From: Streptomyces xiaopingdaonensis
GTDB lineage: Bacteria > Actinomycetota > Actinomycetes > Streptomycetales > Streptomycetaceae
Direction of reading: 5' to 3'
Length of the DNA stretch: 43,136 nucleotides
Assembly: GCF_000262345.1 (NCBI RefSeq)
Contig: NZ_AJTQ01000120.1
Location: 1-43,136 of the forward strand
Position 1 is the first letter of the stretch. Every line of letters starts with the position of its first letter. This document shows positions 30,518 to 38,565 of the stretch, piece after piece. The position numbers and the translations under genes are program-made. Below the pieces are notes generated by a model, which was not told the origin of the DNA, searched no databases, and worked only from the letters and a program-made list of their open reading frames with translations.

Positions 30518-31885
30518 GTGGTGGACACGACGGGCGACGGCGCCGAGCCGTCGGCCGGGGATGAGCAGCCGGCGGCCGAGGGGCTGGACCGGCCGCTCGC
30601 CGAGCGGGTGCGGCGCAGAGTCGTCGCGCTGACGGGCGAGGTCCTCGGCGGGCTGCGCCCGGCCGAACTCCCGGCCGCACTGCGCCCGTACGCCCGGTTC
30701 ACTCCGCAGCGCCGGACCAAGTTCGGTGCCAACGCGATGGCCGCGTCGCTGGAGAGCGACGCGGCCTTCCGCTCCCGGATCGCTGCCCGGCTCAGCGAGC
30801 GGTTCGGAGAGCTGGCCGACTCCGTCGAGCAGGGCACCCCGCCGCCGGCCGCCGACCCGGTCGACGTCGCGGCGCTGGCGTACGTGCTCCGCCCGGCGGG
30901 CTGGTCGAAGCTCGTCACCGCGGCGGGCGAGGAGGCGCAGCGGGCGCAGGCCGAACACGAGGAGGACCGGACGCAGCGCGAACTCGTACGGCTGCGCGAG
31001 GAGTTGGAGCAGGCGCGTACCGCCGCGCGGGCCGCGACCGAGCGGCAGCGCACCGAGGTCGAGGCGGCGCGCAAGGAGACCGAAGCGGTGCGCAGGAAGC
31101 TCCGCTCGGCGCAGAGCGACGTCAAGCGCGGCGAGGCGGCCGTGCGGAAGCTCCGCGAGGAGCTGGAGGCGGCGCGCGAGTCGGCGGCCGGCGAGCAGGC
31201 GGCGGCCGAGAGCGAGGCACGCAGGCTGCGGGCCAGGCTCGCCGAGGCGGAGTCGGCGCTGGAGTCCGGGCGGCGGGCGGCCCGCGAGGGACGCAGCGTC
31301 GAGGACATGCGGGTGCGGCTGCTCCTCGACACGGTGCTCGACGCCGCTCGGGGTCTGCGGCGCGAACTCGCCCTGCCGCCGGCCGAGTCGAGGCCGGCCG
31401 AGACGGTCGACGCGATCGAGCCCGGGCGGCTCTCCCCGAAGGAGGTGTCGGCGAGGGCACTCGCCGCGACCGATCCCGCCCTCCTCGACCAGCTGTTGGA
31501 GCTGCCGCAGGCGCACCTCGTCGTCGACGGCTACAACGTCACCAAGTCGGGGTACCCCTCGCTGCCGCTGGAGAAGCAGCGGTTGCGGCTCCTCGGCGGA
31601 CTCGCGGGGCTGGCGGCGCAGTCGGGCGCCGAGGTCACGTGCGTCTTCGACGGTGCGGAGCTGCTCGCGCCCGTGCTGCTGGCGCCGCCGCGCGGGGTGC
31701 GGGTGCTCTTCTCCAAACCGCGGGAGACGGCGGACGAGTTGATCCGTCGACTGGTGCGTGCCGAGCCGCCGGGGCGGCCGGTGGTGGTCGTCTCCTCCGA
31801 CCGGGAGGTCGCCGACGGGTGCGCGGCCGCGGGTGCGCGTCCCGTCGCCTCGGCGCTGTTGCTCAACCGGCTGGAGCGGAGCTGA
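30518..31885 (+). CDS. NYN-domain (PIN-like) RNA-binding/nuclease protein with coiled coil
   Basis: 455 aa, GTG start. Residues 1-130 form an N-terminal domain (TPQRRTKFGANAMAASLESDAAFRSRIAARLSE). About residues 150-260 are a long charged coiled coil rich in E, R and A. The C-terminal ~150 residues are an NYN/YacP-like PIN fold: HLVVDGYNVTKSGYPSLPLEKQRLRLL, VTCVFDGAELL, VRVLFSKPRETADELIRRLV and VVVVSSDREVADGC. These acidic residues fit a metal-dependent ribonuclease. Its role is not established. Probably co-transcribed with the zinc-ribbon gene upstream. Confidence 0.88.
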   Translation: MVDTTGDGAEPSAGDEQPAAEGLDRPLAERVRRRVVALTGEVLGGLRPAELPAALRPYARFTPQRRTKFGANAMAASLESDAAFRSRIAARLSERFGELADSVEQGTPPPAADPVDVAALAYVLRPAGWSKLVTAAGEEAQRAQAEHEEDRTQRELVRLREELEQARTAARAATERQRTEVEAARKETEAVRRKLRSAQSDVKRGEAAVRKLREELEAARESAAGEQAAAESEARRLRARLAEAESALESGRRAAREGRSVEDMRVRLLLDTVLDAARGLRRELALPPAESRPAETVDAIEPGRLSPKEVSARALAATDPALLDQLLELPQAHLVVDGYNVTKSGYPSLPLEKQRLRLLGGLAGLAAQSGAEVTCVFDGAELLAPVLLAPPRGVRVLFSKPRETADELIRRLVRAEPPGRPVVVVSSDREVADGCAAAGARPVASALLLNRLERS

Positions 31886-32059
31886 GGCGGTGTGACCGAC
31901 CCGGGCCGCGCGTGTGCGGATTGGGGCCCCGTCGGATGCACATGGGGTGAAAATACGGCCATGGCGGGCGAGTTCGTCGGCGGAGCGTGACGCGGTCATC
32001 GCTGCGCGTGGGATGTGAGTAAAGAATTCCGCGGTGCCACAGGTTTTTTCCCAGGGGAT

Positions 32060-32089
32060 TTGATCCGATCAGTTTGGCGTGGCTAGTGT
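32060..32089 (+). promoter_or_regulatory. Sigma70-type promoter of the first NlpC/P60 gene
   Basis: ttgatc (32060-32065), an 18-bp spacer, and tagtgt (32084-32089). This fits the housekeeping pattern in actinomycetes and predicts a start near 32096, giving a leader of about 145 nt. Confidence 0.6.
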
Positions 32090-32095
32090 CTGGCC

Positions 32096-32241
32096 TCGAA
32101 CCTTCGCTCGGTTGATCACCTATCCGGGGTGACAGCGGAGGCCCGCCTAGTTCCGCACGCCGCACTGGTCCGCCCAGCGGGGCGCCGCGGAGCCGGAGTT
32201 GACCGACCGGCAGGCGGCTGAGGAAGAAGGAGCTCGCCCCA
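32096..32241 (+). ncRNA. Structured 5' leader of NlpC/P60 gene, possible riboswitch (class unresolved)
   Basis: The predicted leader is long and strongly self-complementary. Examples: tcacc-tatccgg-ggtga at its 5' end, and gccgc...gcggc pairing a segment near 32190 with ggcaggcggctgagg near its 3' end. Cell-wall hydrolase genes of Streptomyces are often under c-di-AMP (ydaO) riboswitches, and the 3' end here (gaccggcaggcggctgaggaagaaggag) partly resembles the end of that motif. The core GGGGAACC and GGGGUGAAUC elements are not clearly present. The identity is therefore open. Confidence 0.35.
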
Positions 32242-33270
32242 GTGGCGTCCCACCGTCGTCCCAAGCAGCCGAGCCGCGCACGTATGAGCGTCTTCACCGT
32301 GTCCGCGGCAGCAGCCGTGGCCGCTCTCACCTCCCAGGCCGCACAAGCAGACCCGCAGGCGTCGAAGAAGGACGTCAAGGCGAAGGTCGACAAGCTCTAC
32401 GAAGAGGCCGAGGGCGCCACCGAGAAGTACAACGGCGCCAAGGACAAGCAGAAGAAGCTTCAGAAGCAGGTCGAGAACCTCCAGGACGGCGTCGCACGCG
32501 GCCAGGAGGAGCTCAACGAGATGCGGGACGGCCTCGGTTCGATGGCCACGGCGCAGTACCGCTCCGGCGGCGTCGACCCGTCCGTGCAGCTCTTCCTCTC
32601 CTCCGACCCGGACAACTACCTCGACCGGGCCGCCACGATGGACCAGCTCACCAGCAAGCAGGCCGAGGCGCTCAAGAAGGTCCAGGGCAAGCAGCGTTCG
32701 CTCGCGCAGCAGCGCTCCGAGGCGTCCGACAAGCTCAAGGACCTCGCCGAGACCCGCAAGGAGCTCGGCGACAAGAAGCAGAAGATCCAGGGCAAGCTCT
32801 CCAAGGCGCAGTCGCTCCTCAACACCCTCACCGCCGAGGAGCGGGAGCGGATGGCGAAGAAGCAGGAGCGCGCCGACCGCGCCTCCAGCGATCGCGTCGA
32901 CCTCGGCAACGACTCCTCGTCCTCCTCGCGCGCCGCCGCCGCGCTGAGCGCCGCCAAGGGCAAGATCGGCTCGCCGTACGTGTGGGGCGCGACCGGGCCC
33001 AGCTCCTTCGACTGCTCCGGGCTCACCTCCTGGGCGTACCAGCAGGCCGGCGTCTCCCTGCCGCGCACCTCGCAGGCCCAGGCCAACGCGGGCAGCCGGC
33101 TCGGGCAGGGCGAACTCGCCCCGGGCGACCTCGTCTTCTTCTACGACGACCTGCACCACGTCGGCCTCTACGCCGGCAACGGACAGATCCTCCACGCCCC
33201 GAAGCCCGGCGCCAACGTCCGCTTCGAGTCGATCAACAACATGCCGTTCATGTTCGGCACCCGCGTCTGA
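32242..33270 (+). CDS. Secreted NlpC/P60 peptidoglycan endopeptidase
   Basis: 342 aa, GTG start after a strong ribosome binding site (GAAGGAG). Signal peptide with AAAAVAALTSQAAQA, cleavage near residue 36. A long coiled coil follows (residues about 42-210, DVKAKVDKLYEEAEGATEKYNGA), as in RipA-type hydrolases, then the NlpC/P60 domain from about 235: GSPYVWGATGPSSFDCSGLTSWAYQQAG with catalytic Cys258, then His306 and His318. It cuts D-Glu-mDAP bonds in peptidoglycan stems. A paralogue follows downstream with the same architecture. Confidence 0.94.
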   Translation: MASHRRPKQPSRARMSVFTVSAAAAVAALTSQAAQADPQASKKDVKAKVDKLYEEAEGATEKYNGAKDKQKKLQKQVENLQDGVARGQEELNEMRDGLGSMATAQYRSGGVDPSVQLFLSSDPDNYLDRAATMDQLTSKQAEALKKVQGKQRSLAQQRSEASDKLKDLAETRKELGDKKQKIQGKLSKAQSLLNTLTAEERERMAKKQERADRASSDRVDLGNDSSSSSRAAAALSAAKGKIGSPYVWGATGPSSFDCSGLTSWAYQQAGVSLPRTSQAQANAGSRLGQGELAPGDLVFFYDDLHHVGLYAGNGQILHAPKPGANVRFESINNMPFMFGTRV

Positions 33271-33474
33271 TCCGGCGCCCCCGCACGGTGCAAGGGCCGG
33301 TCCCTCCGGCGCCTCGGCTTGCTCAACAGGCCCTGGTGTCGCAGGAGATCGGCCCCTTTTTCGTTCTTCCGGGTGAAAGCGGGGGAGGGGTGTCGGCGCG
33401 GGCGGTGCCCTGGTGACCTGCGGGAGGCGGCAGTTGGGTGCGAGATGTCCCGATCCCTGCACCCGCCGCGCTTC

Positions 33475-33504
33475 TTGGACCGAATGTCACTACGCGGCTA
33501 CATT
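33475..33504 (+). promoter_or_regulatory. Promoter of the second NlpC/P60 gene
   Basis: ttggac (33475-33480), an 18-bp spacer, then tacatt (33499-33504). Predicted start near 33511 gives a leader of about 36 nt. The gggac-ac-gtccc dyad at 33532-33543 lies between it and the GTG, overlapping the AAAGGG ribosome binding site. Confidence 0.6.
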
Positions 33505-33546
33505 CTGCTGGCGCAGTTCGCCGAGCAGAAAGGGACACGTCCCGAA

Positions 33547-34593
33547 GTGGCATCCCACAGGTCTCCCCGACGCAGCAGCGGCCGGCCCTGGCAGAGTCCG
33601 GCCTTCCGTGCCACCGTGCTCTCCGCGGCGGCCGGCGCCACGGCCGTGCTCGCCCAGACGCCCGCAGGCGCGGAGCCGGCCGACGAAGCTTCCCGCGCCT
33701 CCGTCTCCTCCCGGGTCGACGGTCTCTACGCCCAGGCCGAGAAGGCGACCGAGAGGTACAACGCGGTGGCCGAGCGCGCCGGTTCGCTCCGCGAGCAGGT
33801 CGAGCACGCCCAGGACCGGGTCGCACGCGGCCAGGCGAAGGTGAACAGGATGCGCGGGGGGCTCGCCGCCGTGGCAGGCGCCCAGTACCGCTCGGGCGGC
33901 GTCGACCCGGCCCTGATGCTCATGCTCAGCAGCGATCCGGACACCTACCTCGACCGCGCCGCCGTCCTCGACCGCATCGGCAGCCGCCAGGCGACGGGGC
34001 TCGGGCAGCTCCAGCGCGCCCAGCGCGCCCTCGACCAGCAGCGCACCGAGGCCACGGGCAAGTTGGACCGTCTCCGCTCGGAGCAGCGCGAGCTGAAGAA
34101 GCGCAAGGCCGGGGTGCAGCACAAGCTCGCCGAGGCGCGGCGGCTGCTCGAGAAGCTCACCCCGAAGGAGCGGGCCGAGCGAGAGCGCGGCTCCCGCGCG
34201 GGCGACCGGGCGCAGGCCGGCGAGGCGGGCGGCGGCAAGGCGTCCTCGGCGCACGCCGCGTCGGCCGTCTCCGCGGTCAAGTCCGCGCTGGGCTCGCCGT
34301 ATTCGTGGGGCGCCACGGGGCCGAACTCCTTCGACTGCTCAGGGCTCATGCAGTGGGCGTACTCGCAGGCGGGCGTCTCGATCCCGCGCACCTCGCAGGC
34401 GCAGCGCTCGGCCGGCCGCCAGGTGCCGCTCTCCCAGGCGAAGCCGGGCGACCTGGTGCTCTACCGCTCCGACGCGAGCCACGTCGGCATGTACGTCGGC
34501 AACGACCAAGTGATCCACGCGCCCCATCCGGGAGCTCCCGTCCGCTTCGACCCGGTCGGCATGATGCCGGTCTCCTCGGTGACGCGGCCGTGA
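33547..34593 (+). CDS. Secreted NlpC/P60 peptidoglycan endopeptidase (tandem paralogue)
   Basis: 348 aa, GTG start. Signal peptide with LSAAAGATAVLAQTPAGA, coiled coil about residues 50-215 (AEKATERYNAVAERAGSLREQVEH), and a C-terminal NlpC/P60 domain: GSPYSWGATGPNSFDCSGLMQWAYSQAG with Cys264, then His312 and His324. It shares layout and many segments with the upstream gene (QYRSGGVDP, LSSDPDxYLDRAA), so the two come from a tandem duplication. It differs in having no long structured leader and a promoter of its own, so the pair may be under different control. Confidence 0.93.
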   Translation: MASHRSPRRSSGRPWQSPAFRATVLSAAAGATAVLAQTPAGAEPADEASRASVSSRVDGLYAQAEKATERYNAVAERAGSLREQVEHAQDRVARGQAKVNRMRGGLAAVAGAQYRSGGVDPALMLMLSSDPDTYLDRAAVLDRIGSRQATGLGQLQRAQRALDQQRTEATGKLDRLRSEQRELKKRKAGVQHKLAEARRLLEKLTPKERAERERGSRAGDRAQAGEAGGGKASSAHAASAVSAVKSALGSPYSWGATGPNSFDCSGLMQWAYSQAGVSIPRTSQAQRSAGRQVPLSQAKPGDLVLYRSDASHVGMYVGNDQVIHAPHPGAPVRFDPVGMMPVSSVTRP

Positions 34594-34622
34594 GCGGCAA
34601 CGGCGCGTCGTCCGGGGGCCGC

Positions 34623-34647
34623 CCGGGCGTGGCGGGTCCACGCCCGG
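34623..34647 (+). terminator. Terminator after the second NlpC/P60 gene
   Basis: Perfect 10-bp arms ccgggcgtgg (34623-34632) and ccacgcccgg (34638-34647) with a 5-nt loop. Confidence 0.8.
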
Positions 34648-34680
34648 AAGGGCGGCGCGGGGGATGCGTCCGGTGGCCCG

Positions 34681-34686
34681 TACGAT
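34681..34686 (+). promoter_or_regulatory. -10 element of a leaderless promoter
   Basis: tacgat followed by 6 nt and then the GTG of the protease gene. This places the predicted start at or next to the GTG. There is no Shine-Dalgarno sequence, as expected for a leaderless message. Confidence 0.5.
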
Positions 34687-34692
34687 CGCCGG

Positions 34693-35871
34693 GTGGACGG
34701 AGGTGCGGACGCGCGGGTGCGCAGGCTGGTCTGCGGCGTCGCTGTCCTCGCGGTACTCCTCGGGTTCGCTGCCGCCGACTCCCCGCCGACGGCGGCGCTC
34801 CGGCAGCTCCAGCACGTGCTCGACCGCCAGTCGGACGCCCTCCTCGCCGGTGACGAGCGCGCCTACCTCGCCACCTTCGCACCCGGGGCGAAGAACACGC
34901 CCCGGCTGGCCTTCCGCAACCTGACGCGGCTGCCGCTCGCCGACTGGCGGCTGCGGCTCGTCGACGCCGCGCCCTCGGGCCGGGGCGGGTACACCGCCCG
35001 TGCCGTGCTCCACCAGCGGCTGCGCGGCTGGGACGGCGGCGCCTCGCGTACGGCGGAGCGGCTGGAGTTCCGCCGCACAGCGGGCGGTTGGGCACTCGCG
35101 GGGAGCGCGGGCAGCGGGATCTGGACGCAGGGCGAGGTGATCCAGGAGCGCGGCGCGCGCAGTCTCGTGCTCGGCGTCGGGCGGCCCGCGGCAGAGCTGC
35201 GGGAGCTGGCCGCGGCGGCGGACCGCGCTGTCGCGGAGGCGGAGAGGTACTGGCCGCGCGGGTGGCAGCGCCGGGTCGTCCTGGAAGTGCCGCGCGGGCT
35301 GGACGGGATGGGCCGCCTCCTCGGCTCCGAGCCCGAACTCCTGCGCGGCGTGGCGGCCGTGACGACGGGCGGGACACGAGGCGCGGAGGACCCGCCGGAA
35401 CGCATCGTCGTCAACCCCGAGGAGTACGGGCAACTCAGTGAAGAGGGCAGGGAGTTCGTCGTGGCGCACGAGACCGTGCACGTCGCCGCGCGCGACGATA
35501 CGCACCCGGGTACGCCGATGTGGCTCTCCGAGGGCCTCGCCGACTGGGTGGCCCACCGCGCAGCCGGCACCCTGCCCCGCGCGGCCGCCCCCGAACTCGC
35601 CCGCGCCGTCGGCGAGGGCCGTGCCCCGCACCGCCTGCCCACCGACGCCGACTTCCGTTTCGACGCCGGCGCAGAGACGCTCGCGCACGCGTACGAGGGC
35701 GCCTGGCTCGCCTGCCGCCTGCTCGCCGAGCGGTACGGCGCGGAGCGCCTCCTCGCCGTCCACGCCGCGTCCCGGCACGGCGCGGGGCAGGCACTGGAGG
35801 ACCAACTCGGGCTTTCCCGCGCGGAGTTCACCGCCGAGTGGCGGGCGTACGTGGCGCGCGTCCTCGGGTAG
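34693..35871 (+). CDS. Membrane-anchored zinc metalloprotease-like protein (HEXXH)
   Basis: 392 aa, GTG start. One N-terminal hydrophobic segment (LVCGVAVLAVLLGFAAA) that is a signal or anchor. A first extracellular domain (about 35-160) is of the type seen in SnoaL/NTF2-like proteins (RQLQHVLDRQSDALLAGDERAYLATFAPG). The second is a peptidase with VVAHETVHVAAR, where His259, Glu260 and His263 form HEXXH, and Glu280 in LSEGLADWVA as the probable third ligand, as in gluzincins. Substrate unknown; position after two peptidoglycan hydrolases suggests an envelope role. It is convergent with the GT87 gene, 9 nt apart. Confidence 0.82.
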   Translation: MDGGADARVRRLVCGVAVLAVLLGFAAADSPPTAALRQLQHVLDRQSDALLAGDERAYLATFAPGAKNTPRLAFRNLTRLPLADWRLRLVDAAPSGRGGYTARAVLHQRLRGWDGGASRTAERLEFRRTAGGWALAGSAGSGIWTQGEVIQERGARSLVLGVGRPAAELRELAAAADRAVAEAERYWPRGWQRRVVLEVPRGLDGMGRLLGSEPELLRGVAAVTTGGTRGAEDPPERIVVNPEEYGQLSEEGREFVVAHETVHVAARDDTHPGTPMWLSEGLADWVAHRAAGTLPRAAAPELARAVGEGRAPHRLPTDADFRFDAGAETLAHAYEGAWLACRLLAERYGAERLLAVHAASRHGAGQALEDQLGLSRAEFTAEWRAYVARVLG

Positions 35872-35880
35872 GCCCGCGGT

Positions 35881-37200
35881 TCACGGCTCCGTCGGAGAGG
35901 GGGCCTCCGCGCGGCGGTCGGCCGCCGGGGCTTCGGCGGCGTGCTCCGCCGGGCCGGGCCCGTCCGCCTCCGTCAGGGCCACGCGCCGCGGTTCGGTGAC
36001 GGTGCTGTGCCACAGCCTCCGCGCCGCGACGACGGAGGCGACGACGAGCAGCCCGTTGCGCACCGCCAGCAGCACGACGCCCGCGGGTTCGCTCTCCACC
36101 ACGTACGCGAACCCGAGGGGGAACTCCAGTACCGTCACCGCCGTCGCGGCGACGACGAGCCACGCCGGCAGCAGCATCCGGCCCGTCCGGAAGCCGGCGC
36201 AGACGGCGGCGGCTCCGAGGAGCCAGATCATGTACTGCGGGCTCAGCACACGGCTCGTCGTGGTGAAGAGGAGCACGGCCGCGAAGGCGGCGTCCGCGTG
36301 CGTCGCCGGCGTCCAGGCGGCGGCGCGCAGCCGCCACAGCAGCAGCCATCCGCAGGCGGCGGCGCTCAGCACGAGCGCGGCCGTGCTCACGAGCGGCACG
36401 TAAGGGCCGAGGAACTCCATGGACCCGTAGTGGAGTTCGACGCGCCCCTCCCAGCCGAAGAACCTCGCCACATGGAAGACGAGCGCCCCCAGCGACTCCA
36501 CCTCGGTGCCGCGCTCCCCCTGTGCCGTGAGGAAAGCGAACGCCCCCGGCATCGCCACCGCGAACCCCGCGGCGAGCGCGACCGCGACGGCGACGGCCGT
36601 CCCCCACGCCGTCCGCGTCCGCCCCCCGCGCGGCGTGCCCAGCAGCACGAGCACCGGCCACACCTTGAGCATCGCCCCGAACCCCGCGAGCGCCCCCGCG
36701 ACGGCCGGCCGGCGCACGGCGGCGAGCAGCGCGGCGACGGCGACGGCGGTGACCATGAGGTCGTACCGCGCGTACGCGGTGGGCCCGAGGAGCGGAACGC
36801 CCAGCACCCAGACCCACACCCCGGCCCGTCTCCCGCCGCCTCGCGACGCGCGCAGCAGCATCGCCAGTACGGCCGCGTCGGCGGCACAGGCGAGGACGAA
36901 GAAGCCCGCCGCGTAGTCGAGGAAGCCGAGCAGGCCGGGCGCGAGGATCGGGAGCGCGGCGGCCGGCGGGTACTGCCAGGTCACGTCCTCGGGCGGGAAG
37001 ACGCCGCTGCGCAGGGTGTGCGCCCAGTCCCGGTAGATCACCGAGACGTCGGTGGTGACGTCGAGCCCGGGGAAGGCGACGAGCCCGAGGACGCAGGCGA
37101 GCAGGAGCGTGCGCGTGCCGGTCCAGACGAGCAGCTCCCACCCGGCGGAGCGGTCGACTCCGCCTCTTCCGGGGGCCGTTGCCGTCTCGTCCTCCGCCAT
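35881..37200 (-). CDS. GT87-family polyprenyl-phosphate mannosyltransferase
   Basis: 439 aa with about ten hydrophobic segments. DWAHTLRSGVFPPEDVTWQYPPAAALPIL is the typical first extracytoplasmic loop of GT-C enzymes (acidic residues near the start and the WQYPP motif), and RYDLMVTAVAV plus SPQYMIWLLGAA are further family landmarks. Such enzymes use polyprenyl-phosphate-mannose outside the membrane to extend mannolipids or glycoproteins. It is divergent from the PimB-type gene, 174 bp apart, and corresponds by position to Rv2181, the alpha-1,2-mannosyltransferase of lipomannan (orthology inferred from memory). The ATG at 37200 was chosen as the first good start. Confidence 0.87.
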   Translation of the reverse strand: MAEDETATAPGRGGVDRSAGWELLVWTGTRTLLLACVLGLVAFPGLDVTTDVSVIYRDWAHTLRSGVFPPEDVTWQYPPAAALPILAPGLLGFLDYAAGFFVLACAADAAVLAMLLRASRGGGRRAGVWVWVLGVPLLGPTAYARYDLMVTAVAVAALLAAVRRPAVAGALAGFGAMLKVWPVLVLLGTPRGGRTRTAWGTAVAVAVALAAGFAVAMPGAFAFLTAQGERGTEVESLGALVFHVARFFGWEGRVELHYGSMEFLGPYVPLVSTAALVLSAAACGWLLLWRLRAAAWTPATHADAAFAAVLLFTTTSRVLSPQYMIWLLGAAAVCAGFRTGRMLLPAWLVVAATAVTVLEFPLGFAYVVESEPAGVVLLAVRNGLLVVASVVAARRLWHSTVTEPRRVALTEADGPGPAEHAAEAPAADRRAEAPSPTEP

Positions 37201-37374
37201 GGTCGTCCCGTCGATCGCGCTGGTCGTAGCCCGTACCCGCCGCCCGAGGCGCGGCGCTGGGCCATCATGACGCGCATCCACCGCCGCGAGCCCATCGACC
37301 CCCCTGCGGTGGCCGGAGACCGAGGGCCGGATGCCCCGAACGGCGGGAGGGGGCGCACGGTACTGTCTGCCGCG

Positions 37375-38517
37375 ATGGAGAAGACCCTGATCGTCACCAA
37401 CGACTTCCCGCCCAGGCCGGGCGGCATCCAGGCGTTCCTGCACAGCATGGCCGTGCGCCTGGACCCGTCGGACGTGGTCGTCTACGCGTCCACCTGGAAG
37501 CGCGGACGCGAGGGCGCCGAGGCGACGGCCGCCTTCGACGCCGAGCAGCCGTTCACCGTCGTACGGGACCGCTCGACGATGTTGCTTCCCACCCCGCGGG
37601 TGACGCGCACGGCGGCGGAGCTGCTCCGCCGACACCGGTGCCGCTCCGTGTGGTTCGGCGCCGCGGCGCCGCTCGGACTGATGGCGCCGCGGCTGCGGAG
37701 GGCCGGCGCCGAGCGCCTGGTGGCGACGACGCACGGCCACGAGGCGGGCTGGGCGCAGCTCCCGGGCGCGCGCACCCTGTTGCGGCGGATCGGCGAGCGG
37801 ACCGACACCCTCACCTACCTCGGCGAGTACACCCGCTCGCGGATCGCCCGCGCGCTCACCCCCGACGCCGCCTCCAGGATGGTCCAACTGCCGCCCGGGG
37901 TCGACGAGAAGACCTTCCACCCGGGCTCCGGGGGCGACGTGGTCCGGGAGGGGCTGGGGCTCAGCGACAGGCCCGTCGTGGTCTGCGTGTCGCGCCTGGT
38001 CCCGCGCAAGGGGCAGGACACGTTGATCCGGGCGCTGCCGCGGGTTCTCGCCGAGGTGCCGGACGCGGTGCTGCTCGTCGTCGGAGGGGGCCCGTACCGG
38101 GGGGAGTTGGAGAAGCTCGCGACGGAGCTCGGAGTGCGCGAGTCCGTGCGGTTCACGGGCGCCGTCCCCTGGGAGGAGCTGCCCGCGCACTTCGGAGCGG
38201 GCGACGTCTTCGCGATGCCGTGCCGCACACGGCGCGGCGGGCTCGACGTCGAGGGCCTCGGCATCGTCTACCTGGAGGCGTCGGCCACCGGACTGCCCGT
38301 CGTGGCGGGGGACTCGGGCGGCGCGCCCGACGCCGTCCTCGACGGGGAGACCGGCTGGGTGGTGCCCGGCGGCGACGCGGACGAGACGGCAGGGCGGCTC
38401 GTGACGCTCCTCGAAGACCCGGAGCTGCGGCGGCGCATGGGCGCGCGTGGCCGCGCGTGGGTCGAGGAGCGCTGGCGGTGGGACCTGCTCGCCGAGCGCC
38501 TCGAAGAACTGCTCTGA
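37375..38517 (+). CDS. pimB: PimB-type phosphatidylinositol mannosyltransferase (GT4 family)
   Basis: 380 aa. GT-B fold: LIVTNDFPPRPGGIQAFLHSMA at the N-terminus, the Rossmann core VVVCVSRLVPRKGQDTLIRALP, and the donor-binding EGLGIVYLEASATGLPVVAGDSGGAPDAV with the E-x7-E glutamates. Very similar, as I recall, to actinobacterial PimB' (Rv2188c), which adds the second mannose to phosphatidylinositol mannoside using GDP-mannose. The ATG is preceded by tactgt (37361-37366) 8 nt before it, so the message is probably leaderless or nearly so. A hairpin follows the stop. Confidence 0.85.
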   Translation: MEKTLIVTNDFPPRPGGIQAFLHSMAVRLDPSDVVVYASTWKRGREGAEATAAFDAEQPFTVVRDRSTMLLPTPRVTRTAAELLRRHRCRSVWFGAAAPLGLMAPRLRRAGAERLVATTHGHEAGWAQLPGARTLLRRIGERTDTLTYLGEYTRSRIARALTPDAASRMVQLPPGVDEKTFHPGSGGDVVREGLGLSDRPVVVCVSRLVPRKGQDTLIRALPRVLAEVPDAVLLVVGGGPYRGELEKLATELGVRESVRFTGAVPWEELPAHFGAGDVFAMPCRTRRGGLDVEGLGIVYLEASATGLPVVAGDSGGAPDAVLDGETGWVVPGGDADETAGRLVTLLEDPELRRRMGARGRAWVEERWRWDLLAERLEELL

Positions 38518-38524
38518 CACGGCG

Positions 38525-38557
38525 CACCGAGCGGGCCGGGCGCGGACCCGCTCGGTG
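38525..38557. terminator. Bidirectional terminator pimB / fadD
   Basis: Perfect 11-bp arms caccgagcggg (38525-38535) and cccgctcggtg (38547-38557), 11-nt loop, between convergent stops. Confidence 0.85.
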
Positions 38558-38565
38558 TACGGGGC

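Larger units (their letters stand above)
31886..32241. promoter_or_regulatory. Intergenic region with promoter and structured leader of the first NlpC/P60 gene
   Basis: 356 bp. It begins with a weak imperfect hairpin after the NYN stop (31896-31935), then an A/T-richer stretch with a T run (32044-32049). The promoter at 32060-32089 follows, then a ~145-nt GC-rich leader up to the GTG at 32242. Confidence 0.6.

Noticed and set aside
31000..31300. Repeated GAGGCG-like units in the NYN gene, a possible tandem repeat
   Set aside because: They encode an Ala/Glu/Arg coiled coil; the repetition follows from codon bias and heptad composition.
32096..32241. Firm assignment of the NlpC/P60 leader as a c-di-AMP riboswitch
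   Set aside because: Location and 3' end are suggestive, but the conserved core blocks cannot be recognised by eye; kept as an unresolved structured leader.
33319..33546. N-terminal extension of the second NlpC/P60 protein
   Set aside because: The signal peptide begins only at the GTG at 33547, and the extension covers a good promoter.
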